This document shows positions 46,801 through 56,550 of a stretch of DNA of 64,000 bases, one piece after another (positions within the stretch are counted from its first letter, which is position 1; every line of letters begins with the position of its first letter). The position numbers and the translations under genes are program-made. The DNA is taken from assembly GCA_022747635.1 (NCBI GenBank), contig JAKTNV010000063.1:2170001-2234000 (forward strand), given 5' to 3'. Below the pieces are notes generated by a model. That model saw nothing but the letters and a program-made list of their open reading frames with translations, was not told where the DNA came from and did not search any database. This DNA is from Hetaerina americana (lineage: Eukaryota > Arthropoda > Insecta > Odonata > Calopterygidae).

Positions 46801-49615
46801 AAGGCACCCGCGTCTCCTCCCTGTTTTTAGTCGGTCAAGCATTCCTATACGAAATTCACTGGTTGGAGGGAAGTGTAGACTTCCGCTGCTCGCCCCGATG
46901 GCCTATCGTGAACAATGCACGCTTATTTAACGAGAAATTTTCTTTCTCTTTTCTCTGCGGCCTTCTTTCGGCCTTTTCATGTCGACCCTCGCCGCCTTGG
47001 GACCCCGCTTCGTGGTTCCTGGGTAGTCATTCCATAATCCTCACCGAGTTACGGCGATGTTTGCCCCTCCTTTTTGTTTGCTACGTGCAGCCAATGCATC
47101 TGTTTCCCGTCTTCCTTTTTGTAATCCTTCGGGCAATCCATTTGAACGTGGAGTCCGATTTATTACTCATCCAAGTCTTTCATCTTATGAATATTTTTTT
47201 GTATCTTCCTTCCCGCGGGCGTCGCAGTCACTTACTGCAGGTTGCATCAGGTTTTGGATTCGACGGTGACGTGTTGTGATTAATGATTTTCTTCGAGAGA
47301 GAAGAAAAAGCGAGTTCCGGCTGGTGGTACCAATGCCAGTTGAAGATACGAGTTCGTATTGCTGTAAACAAGGCTCTGGTGTTGGTAGTTTGTAAGGGGA
47401 TGCGTTGTCTGTCCAAGTATTCGCCACTGTTTTCGGGACTCCGTCCTATGGCTTTTGTTAACTTAGTTTTTTTTTGTGTCTGGTGTATTGTCTTCGTTTG
47501 TTTGCTACCTTCCGTATTGTCTCGACAGTTATGGCGAAGATTGCGAGCGCACCGAACCTCGGTCATGAAATAGGATTTAAGGTAGGTAGATAGATAGGAT
47601 TTTGGAGGTGGCGCCGATAGGAGCTGAAGCCCAAGGGCCCGTGAAAGTGACTGTTGATAGCTTCGAGAAGTGGCGCCGTGTGTTCATGGTGGGAAGAGGA
47701 GGAAGGGCCTTCGTGTTGTGAAATCCACGCCCACGAGTCCGAAAGTTGAGAATGACGTATTCGTATTTTGAATGTGCCCATCTGGCCGTTGGGCGCGCTT
47801 AGGAGAAACGGTCCAGCGCGCTAATTAAAAATATTTGCTATATTACTCAAATTAATTCAAGAATCCTTATTGGATTAAAACTCGGGAATATTTCTTATGC
47901 CTAAACTTATGCTCCATTTTATGTCAATAGTAATTTGGATATTAAAAAATATTGAATTATATAATTTTTTTGATTGACGTTCATGTAAAATTGGTAATAT
48001 GAGTACCTACATTATGTGCAGCGTTATTTGTTGGGAGATAATTTGCTGCCGTGTAGATTGACGCGAAGGTTATCTAACGAAATACTAGTACTTCCAATGA
48101 GCTAAACGCTTGGCTTTTTGAGATGAAAAATAAAAATGTCTTATTCAAGCTCGAATAATTTTATAAGTTGGATTAGTACTCTCTTCGTTATTATTTTCAA
48201 CCGATTAATAAATTAATAGTGGTCATATATTAAATGTACGTATTGTGGTTAGCTTAAAAAAATCACATAATCATTGCAAAAGTCTTACTTTCCACGCCTT
48301 ATTTTCTTTCTAAAACAAAAAAAAATGTGTTCTCTTCCATTGCCACTGATAAGGAGTAAATCATGCTCCGTTTACGCATTCGGACCCGCGGTTTCGTCGC
48401 ACCTCGCTGCTTTGAGCCCTACGCCATGCTCTTTGACTCTGTCCTGTTTTTTGTCGTAGAAAAAATTCTCAGTTTTATTTTGGTGGCTCGGGCATGGTAT
48501 GATTAGTCCTAGAGCTGTGCATTGCCAGCAGATGTGCTCGAGCTATTATCCTCGGCTGGATTTCCAATGAGAGCCTACGCGCCTTATGAGGTGGGAGCTA
48601 CTGGGTCAAAATCAGCCCCCGGGCTGTAATAGTTCAGCAGCGCCGCGAACATTTGCATTCGCCTTCTAAGCACCCTCCCTGTCTACATGATGTCCATAAC
48701 ACGCGTAGATGCCTCCTCGGATGCACATTCCGTGTATTGAAAACTTATGGGCTTCGGTTTTACGATGCATGAGTAAATTATTGAGTAGATTTATTTTGCA
48801 GTCGTAAGATTTGGTGACAGTAAGGTTGGGTATTTTCTTTAAGTCCAGACGAATTAATGTTTTTACCCTCCCCTCCTGTAATGGCAATTTATTGGAGCAA
48901 TTTCGCCATTCGAATTTGACTCGGGTTGAGTCGGGATCGACTTAGGTTGAATTATTTTATTTATAGAAAGATCTCGCGACGTCCATGTCATTAAGTGGCG
49001 TGGCCAGCGAAATAATTAACTAATAGCATTCAGGACATTGAAAAGAATGTCTTAGAAGTTGAGGCATAAGTATTGGAAATGGAAAGTACGTATGTGCGCA
49101 GGTGGAGATGATTAGCACTTGAGCTGAGCACTTAATTGAGAACCAATGAGGCGTGATGTGGGGCAATGGAAACGATCAATTTAAGGCAATATATTAATTG
49201 AAACGTAGTGTACGTATCCACGTGTAATACATAAGTGTTACCATGATGAAATATACGTTTTTCTCCTTAAGATAAATTTAAACTAAGGGTAATAATTAAT
49301 TTTAAGGCTTGTTTGACGACTTATCAATAATTGATAAAATGAAAGCGTTAACAGAGAGGCAAATAACATCACGGAAGTAATGAATCAATACGTACAGGGA
49401 TATATCTGTATAAGGGATCGGGGAACTGTGAAGCGAGACATTGAGTGATCCCGAATAAGCGCGCCGTGCGGAATCAATCGGACGCAGGGCGTGCTATTTT
49501 CGAATGTATTCTCCGCACGGCACACACGTGTGCTTCTAAGTAGTCCAGAAAAATCCAAGCGTAAGAATCGGAGATGTGCCTCGCACGTAATGCTTACCCG
49601 TTAATTTATCATGGA
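46801..49615. other. No gene recognised
   Basis: A 138-codon plus-strand frame at 46863-47279 is hydrophobic but without a recognised motif. Overlapping frames at 47228-47573 on both strands argue against coding. The rest is AT-rich. Confidence 0.5.
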
Positions 49616-49915
49616 TTGGAATGGTGCGGTGGCTAACGTACAGGCTTCCCACCGAGAGGGTCCGGGGTCAAAATATCCCGGAGGCGAAGATATTTTTCAG
49701 TGGTATCCCGATCCCTACTTGAGGTGCTTTGGGGAGAGCACTCGTGAGTACGACGTCCGTCGAATGGGACGTTAAACTTCGGACCCCTTGGCGCCTTTCG
49801 ACAATAGTAGCTAATGCCAACGCCGGGTTTCTCTCCACCCTTCCTCCTTTCCCATCCATCCCTAATGGCGCTAACGACCTCAGCTGTCGGTCGCCTCCCC
49901 TTAAACTACTACTAC
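49616..49915 (+). repeat. tRNA-derived SINE, family C
   Basis: A tRNA-like head (GGTGGCTAACGTACAGGC, then GGGGTCAAAATATCCC) is followed by a body with TGAGTACGACGTCCGTCGAA and TGGGACGTTAAACTTCGG, a motif recalled from other arthropod SINE bodies. The 3' part has GGCGCTAACGACCTCAGC. A (CTA)n-like end lies near 49906. A fragment of the 3' part recurs at 43808. Confidence 0.7.
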
Positions 49916-51673
49916 TTAATTTTTCTTCTGAATATTTCCACTCGCGTTCACCCGGCTTCCCATTTAATCCTTCCCTGCCACGGCGCTCATTGTTCACTCG
50001 TGCACACATTCACGATGGAATTTAAGTCAAAGAAAATAAAATCGATAAGGTAAACACAATAATTCTTAGCTTCTTATGACGAGCTCATAAGACGGGTGCT
50101 ACGGGTCTTTGGGAAATGCCGAGGAAGTAGTGCACTAACAAGTGGCATCTCGTCTTGACATTGTCTCAAGGCGGGATTAGTACATGGAGGAATAAATCGG
50201 GTCATGTAACGGCCCGTAATGATACGAGAGGTGGGATTGGAGGCGGCAATTACGCGGACCTTTGGTTGTTTTGGTTGCGTGCATTTCCGTTGAGGCCGTT
50301 AAACCGGCGTGTCCCCGACCCTCGAGGAGGGCGAAAGCCTCCGCGATAAATAATCGAGTTTGAATTACTTATGGTCGGATGCACCCGTCGCGGCCTTAGT
50401 CGAAGTGGGAACTTGACCAATTGGTGGGCTGGGCTCGAAATCTGGGAAAGGGCAATAAAGCGAGACTATGGCGGGAGCGTAGGTTTGAGGAAGGTAGAAG
50501 TGTGCCACCGCTAGGGTGTGTGGCAGGGTGTGAATACACACCAGACTAATTTTAACCCGAACATGACCCTACCGCGGTCGAACAATGTTATTATGATCCC
50601 CTATCGTTCGTGGAAAAAATAACATCTTAAATCTATCAGTTCTACACAATCTCTCAAATTTTATTGACATGGTCTCTCCTACCGTAGTACGAATGGGGGT
50701 AATAATACATTTTCAACATTACTACATTCATCCTTCCAATTAATGCAATTGACTGAAATTTGTAATTTAACCTCCGCTCTATTGAGTGATTCCCAGCTTA
50801 GCTGCTCTAATGTTTAGGATTCGCTACTCAGTTTATCGTAACAACGTTTTACAAATCTAGCTCCTCTACGCTGCACGCTATTCATTTCGGCATACCATTG
50901 TCACGTGACCCACGCCCGTTATCCAGGAGTAGGCGACCCCGGCAACTATTTAGGATTTATTTAAGTTATCTCTTTAGTTTTCCTCTTGCGATGGCAGGGA
51001 CCCGAAAATGAACGAGTAGTTATAACAAGTTTTAGCGACTGGAAAAATGGAAAATTTTTCTCATACCGGATAATAGCGCTATAGCGGCCGATATGCAAAA
51101 TAGATATATTTGTTAACTGCCTGGTGCAACGTAAAATATATATTGCAATGTTGCAGAATTCTAACTGGGCTAGACTAGTTTTTGGAGTTTTTCTCTACAA
51201 AAGTGATTTTCCTTTAACAAATGTTTTTCGCGAAGATTCATTTGTGACTGTGATGGCGCCGTTTTCTCCTTCTCCTTGAGCATTGGATGCGTCTTCTAAC
51301 TTTATGGGAGGGAGGACCTTGGCATTGGCGCCGAAGTTGACATTTCGATAGTTGATGTTTGATGTCCGACCGCCAGAGGCGGCGGCTGATCAAACTCCTG
51401 TCCGCCGTGAGACCACTGCCTAACTAAACTTCAGTATTGTTAGTTTTGATAATTAATTTTTTGGCATGGCAAATTAGCCACGGTCATTATCTTCGGATAT
51501 ATTCGTGTGTGTTCTTTCAGGCAGACAGGATCGTCAAGGAATTTTTAAACGGTTTTCCGTGTGCCCAACATGTTTTCGAATTGATCCTATTTAGGCAGGT
51601 ATTCTAGGAATATTAGTTCATCACCTGTTTTTCACATTCATTCATCGCACGAGCCGAAGAATAAATGGTTTCT

Positions 51674-51677
<4 letters not shown>
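49916..51677. other. No gene recognised
   Basis: Ordinary non-coding DNA between a SINE and an AT microsatellite. Confidence 0.55.
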
Positions 51678-51740
<63 letters not shown>

Positions 51741-51755
51741 CAGGTATATATATAT
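51678..51755. repeat. (TA)n microsatellite
   Basis: A long TA run with one ATACATAT interruption, passing into CAGGTATATATATCTACATC. It is continuous with the (ATCTAC)n tail of the LINE-like end at 51756 and probably grew from that tail. Confidence 0.96.
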
Positions 51756-51945
51756 CTACATCTACATCTACATAATACCCCGCAAGCCGCCGCAAGGGCG
51801 TGTGGCGGGGGGTGTTAGGTCACCAACCGTAGAAAAGAAAAATACCACATGCAAAAAAAACAACACGGAAAATAACACCCACAGCAGCGCACACACTCAT
51901 GCAAAAATCCCTTCATCCAATACTCATGCAAACACAGTGTGAATC
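51756..51945 (-). repeat. LINE-like 3' end with (ATCTAC)n tail
   Basis: Read on the minus strand, the block ends ...CCGCCACACGCCCTTGCGGC then GGCTTGCGGGGTATTATGTAG and a short GTAGAT repeat, running into the AT microsatellite at 51678. It is an inverted relative of 56370-56550. The simple tail at one end suggests a retroelement 3' terminus; the coding part is absent. Confidence 0.72.
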
Positions 51946-53329
51946 GATTCGGAAGCATTTGGAGAGCGCGAATACCTGCGCCTCAGACAAAAAAATGCTG
52001 TCAAGCACATCATCATCCTGTGAAATAATTTTATTTGAATAAAGAACTAATACATTTTCACTATTTACACCTGCCCCCTCCTCACACGAAGTAAACAGCT
52101 GACAGGGTCAAGAATTTAGTGAAAGGGATTGGGGGAGGATTTCACTGATGGCTATTTTTACGCGCGTTTATTCACGTACGCATTTTTATCCCTTTTTAAG
52201 TTTAAAAAGTCATGTTTGATTAATATTACAGTAATAATTGTCAAAATAAAAAACGCGGGAAACAATGGTAAGAACCTAAACAAGTAAATTTGATAAAAAA
52301 TTATTATTTTGTATACCTCCATATTTAGTCTGTTGTAACCGAAGGAACAGGCCCTCTCGTTTTGCTTATTTTCACGAAATTTTTTTGTTCCTCTTCCTCC
52401 TTTTAGCATCTAAAGGCCTCAACTGTTGTAGTATTATTTTGAAATTGTCTATCTGTTGTCCTCGGAGACGCCACGAATGTGTACGATTGGAAGGTATCGA
52501 GTACACGTCGACTAATGTTAACTTCCAGAGCAAATATGCGCATTCAAAAACAAATATTACCACATCATATACATACATGCGGAAACACTTATTTGTCATT
52601 ATCGTGTGTGCAGTTGGCTTAATCTTTCGAAGAAACGTTTTAATCGGGGTTCAAAATATTGTTTGAAGGAAACGGTACGAAAATAGGTTCAAGCCGCACG
52701 GCATGCACAAAGGGGCCTTCTGTGTGAGGCAGTCTTAGAAAGGGGAAGACATCGTACGCCTCCACCCCGAACGAGACCGAAGTTGATGCGTACGTCGTTG
52801 CTGTTTCGAAATCAATTACAATGGTCTGTTATTTGATGGTGGAAAGTCAAGTTCCCGTCGCTGTGATGGGATCCATTTAAGTGAATACAGTGATTGCGCT
52901 TTGTGTTCACGAAGCGTGTCCAAAATTTGCGTCCTATATGTCGTAGTCGCGTGCCCTTCATATGCGTTCACCGAATGAGACGATGGGATGGGACACCATG
53001 AATTAATATTTTAAACAGGTGGCATTGCGCTCTTATAAAGTGATTAAAGCACTCTAAAACAGCGCTTAAAAATAAACTTCATAAAACTCCCGCCGTGATT
53101 ATTAGTGTGGTCACTTCCTGAGTCATTCCAGCGCTCGTATTCCAATTTACAACTGTCCAGAAAATTTTCTTCGACGTGTCCATAAATTGTCTCCAATTTC
53201 TCATTTATGACGAAGAAAATCTGAACAGGAACAGTTTAAATGATTTTCGATTCAATTCCAATGCTAGAAAATGTCGTGTTTGGCCATCGATTGCATCTAT
53301 CAGTTATGCTGACTAGTAGGGAGTCAGTA
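51946..53329. other. No gene recognised
   Basis: Ordinary AT-leaning non-coding DNA. Overlapping frames at 52372-52666 on both strands show no motif. Confidence 0.55.
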
Positions 53330-53470
53330 GTGCAACAATTTCAGAATGTAAATATCATTCGCCTTGACTGGGATCCGAACCCGGATCCCTCGATGTCCGG
53401 CCGAGTGCTTTAGCCAGTTAAGCTATCGAGGCGCCCTCTTAAATTCTGAAATTATGGGGACTCTAAAGGA
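53330..53470 (-). repeat. tRNA-like SINE, family A
   Basis: Same tRNA-like core as 45022 on the minus strand (GATAGCTTAACTGGCTAAAG, then GGGTTCGGATCC). It is flanked by AATTTCAGAAT near 53338 and ATTCTGAAATT near 53443, which are inverted copies of each other. It faces another copy 130 bp to the right. Confidence 0.82.
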
Positions 53471-53475
53471 ACAAT

Positions 53476-53582
53476 ATGATTACGACGTCATTATTACGAT
53501 GTCATTATTACGACGACATGATTACGGCGACATGATTCTGATGACATGATTGTGCGACTTCGACGATGATTATGATGATATC
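53476..53582. repeat. Degenerate ATTACGACGACATG-type simple repeat
   Basis: Repeated units such as TTACGACGTCA, TTACGATGTCA and GACATGATTACGGCGACATG fill the spacer between the two inverted family A SINEs. The unit is irregular, about 12-16 bp. Confidence 0.8.
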
Positions 53583-53594
53583 TTGTCCCTTTTA

Positions 53595-53730
53595 AGCCCC
53601 GAAACTTCTGAGTTTAAGAGGACGCCTTGATAGCTTAACTGGCTAAAGCACTCGACCGGAAATTGAGGAATCTGGGTTTGAATCCCTGCGAACGATTTTT
53701 ACACTTTGAAATTGTTGCATTGAAATGGAT
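53595..53730 (+). repeat. tRNA-like SINE, family A (opposite orientation)
   Basis: The plus strand carries GATAGCTTAACTGGCTAAAG, then GGGTTTGAATCC, with end sequences CTTCTGAGTTTAAGAG and CACTTTGAAATTGTTGCA matching the family termini. Together with 53330-53470 it forms an inverted pair around a simple-sequence spacer. Confidence 0.82.
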
Positions 53731-54888
53731 ATTAGCGGATGACCTCGTTAAAAGTTACTGTTGCGGCATCTACCGCAGTTTCTTGGAATTTGTCGGAGTT
53801 ATTAGGTTTATGTGACATATTTTAAAATTAAAAGACTCTGTTAATTAGTGCTAAAATGTATATTATGCCTATTCATTTCGCAGTGATGGGTCGTTAAATA
53901 AAAACACGTAGTGATTCGTAGTCTTGGAATTTTTTTCCTCAATTCTCGAATTTTTATCTGTGAAAATCTGATGATAAACTTTTAAGCGGGAAGCTTAAAT
54001 GACTACGGTCTTACTTCCGTGATGTGCAGTGGGTTGTATACTGGAAAATTTTTCTGTGGTTTTGTTTGAATAATTACAAACGTTTCGATCCAGTTTCCAT
54101 CGTTGATTGTGTCTTCTTTCACGCATATGTTCATGTTCGACTGAAGATGTGTAGGAAATTTTTCAGAATATTATTCATCCATGGATATGGGGAGTTCTCT
54201 TGTTACAAATTCAAATGTTTTGACCGTTGAATGTTCGTAACCACGTTCGTTCTTTAACCACTTTCCGAGGGCTGGGCGAACGGCGGAAAAGTGATGTTGA
54301 ACCTTGGTAAACAAATAATATGACTAGCCGTTAAGTACATTTTTTCATTTCCTGGATGTCCGCGAGGGAAAATAAACCAAGGGAAGATAGTTCAGAGCAA
54401 ATGGGGAAAGCGAGGAAAAAGTATCATCCTCGAAAGACAGAACATCGCTATGAAGTCGCAAATATAATTCTTTCAACACTTTGCTATCACCCGCGCTCTT
54501 TGCTGGATAACCTTTTCCCCAATGTGTTATGGAGATGCAAAACCTCTTACCGATTTCTTAGTTAGACTTAGTCAATTTTGAATGTCGCAAGCACTTTTCA
54601 GGGGCACCCTTTGATTTTGGCACGCTTTAGTTGACCCGAAGGCTCGTCATTTACCTTGGATAGAATCGAACAAAAATATCTCCCCGACGCAATATTATCG
54701 CCATATCGCCGGCGATGTGGGGATTCGTTCGCTTAGCCAGTATCCCTCGTAGGAGTCGACATTTCTCGTCCGTCTCCTCAATCTCGTCCGACCTTGCGCA
54801 TATCCTCCCGCACCACTCCGGTCACCACTCCGAATCATCCCACCTTCTCTTTGGTCAGCACCTCTCACTTCTTTCTGCCCATTAGATT
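53731..54888. other. No gene recognised
   Basis: Non-coding DNA between a SINE and the family B mariner at 54891. Confidence 0.55.
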
Positions 54889-54890
54889 TA

Positions 54891-55655
54891 CGAGGTCTGT
54901 CCAATAAATACGCGAACTGAGGCCATAAAAACTTTATTGAGCAAAATTTAGTACACATCGATTTTGTCCCCTTCAAAGTACTCTCCATTCGTTGCTATGC
55001 ACTTATTCCATCTTCTTTTCCACTGTTTAAAGCACCCTTGGAAGTCCTCGGCAGTTAGGCTTTTTAGTTTTCTCGTCGTTTCTTGCTTTATTGTGTCCAC
55101 ATCTTCCCAGTGATGTCCCCTAATCACATTTTTGCATTTTGGGAATAGGAAAAAAATCGCAGTGGGCGAGATCTGGCGAATAAGGAGGAAGATGGTGATT
55201 GAATTTTTTGCCAGAAACTGGCGAACAATCAATGCTGACTGTGTGGGTGCATTGTCATGGAGAAGGATCCATCCATCGCCTTGAGCCAAATTTGGTCGCA
55301 CACGACGCACGCGATCTCTCAAACACTTGAGAACTGTAAGGTGGAACTAAGCATTTACGGTTAGCATAAGGAACCGCACACGATCAATGTTGTCGTCAAC
55401 ACAGGTGGTTGAATGTCGTCCCGGCCTTGCATCATCCGTGGCTTCTTGTCGGCCATCCTTAATCTCCGCTTAATCCACTTGAAAACTGATGTTTTCTTCA
55501 CTTCGATGAGTATTATCAGCTGTCAACATTTCAGTAATTTCTTGATAACTTTTACCGCACTTCACCAAACACTTGATGTTGATTCGTCGCTCCGTGATTT
55601 CGTCAATTTCCATTTTCTACAAACGCTAAAAACAAGGACAACAGAAACTAATGAA
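54891..55655 (-). mobile_element. Deleted mariner, family B (both halves, central deletion)
   Basis: The left terminus CGAGGTCTGTCCAATAAATA follows TA at 54889-54890. Minus-strand coding sequence gives the C-terminal half (LLHDNAPTQSALIVRQFLAK, then LFPKCKNVIRGHHWEDV and WKRRWNKCIATNGEYFEGD). A damaged N terminus starts from Met near 55613. The part between the second HTH and the LRDRVRRVRPNLAQ segment is missing, and the SPDLAPCD block is frameshifted. The right end is lost near 55655. Compared with 28873, a different internal segment is deleted. Confidence 0.86.
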
Positions 55656-55744
55656 TAACTACGCATTCTCTTATTCGCAGATGTTTGCATACGCCGCTTC
55701 ACTGATACAAGCAATGCATTCCATTCGCATCAATTTTATGGTGC

Positions 55745-55930
55745 AGCTTACTCATATACGTTCTTTTGTGGTTCTATTCCTTCTGCTTACACCGCAGTTC
55801 CGTCTCGGTGTTTTCATTTCGTCAGCATGCATGGTTTGAGCCCAATATTCTTTGATGGCCCAACATTCGGATCCGTATAATAGGACCGGTCTGAAATATT
55901 TACTTAAGCTAATACTCTCTCCATATCTCT
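55745..55930 (-). pseudogene. Non-LTR retrotransposon RT C-terminal scrap
   Basis: The minus strand encodes YFRPVLLYGSECWAIKEYWA, then QTMHADEMKTPRRNCGVSRR and NRTTKERI. This is the thumb-region block LLYGSECW...MRMLRWMCGVTRKDRI of RTE/CR1-like LINEs. Sequence right of 55930 in the same open frame does not resemble the family. Confidence 0.78.
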
Positions 55931-56369
55931 GTTGCCATATATCTTCGACCACTTCCTCTCCTCGTGACCATAAACAAGAATCCATAGGTGTGTCCCCCTG
56001 TAGGAGATGTGTGCGATGTCGTTTGACGCCCGGTGTTAATAGAGTTAAGAAAAATGCTGGCCGCTTGGGGATGGAAATCATGTTGCCCTGAGAGGGGCAG
56101 AGGCGTGCCTAAAGCCATTTAATGCGTCGCATGGTTCGCAGACGTCTCCGAATGAGTCGGGCAAACAACCTTATTTAAGGCGAAGATGACTTCGGGGAAG
56201 TCACAGTGGCGAGTGCAAATGCGGCAGGCCATTGAGCGAAACGTCGTTGTTGCGGGCAATCTCATGTGGTGGTGGTATTTCGATTTCTTGCTTTTTTTTT
56301 AAATTATAGCTTGCACGTTATTGGCTACATTTTGCACTGCATCCTAAGGTGCAGTTATTTGTTAGATGA
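55931..56369. other. No gene recognised
   Basis: Non-coding; the open frame continuing from the LINE scrap at 55745 is not LINE-like here. Confidence 0.5.
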
Positions 56370-56550
56370 TAGTATATGCATTTGCATGCGTGTAAAATGA
56401 AAGAATTTTTGCACGAATGTATGCGCCACTGTGGGTATGGGTTGGCATGTATGTGTTGGTTTTTTGCTCCCTTTCACGGGTGGTGACCTAACACCCCCCG
56501 CCACACGCGGCCTTGCGGCGGCTTGCGGGATATTATGTAGATTTAGATCT
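56370..56550 (+). repeat. LINE-like 3' end, inverted relative of 51756
   Basis: It shares GTGACCTAACACCCCCCGCC, GGCGGCTTGCGGG and the ATTATGTAGAT end with the minus strand of 51756-51945, plus weaker similarity upstream (TTTTTGCACGAATGT). Its tail is shorter and mutated, indicating an older copy. Confidence 0.72.

Noticed and set aside
46863..47279. 138-codon hydrophobic plus-strand frame
   Set aside because: No recognisable membrane-protein family, and codon composition reflects a T-rich tract.
55931..56081. Left part of the minus-strand frame that contains the LINE scrap
   Set aside because: The residues before YFRPVLLYGSECW do not resemble LINE polymerases; it is a chance extension of the frame.
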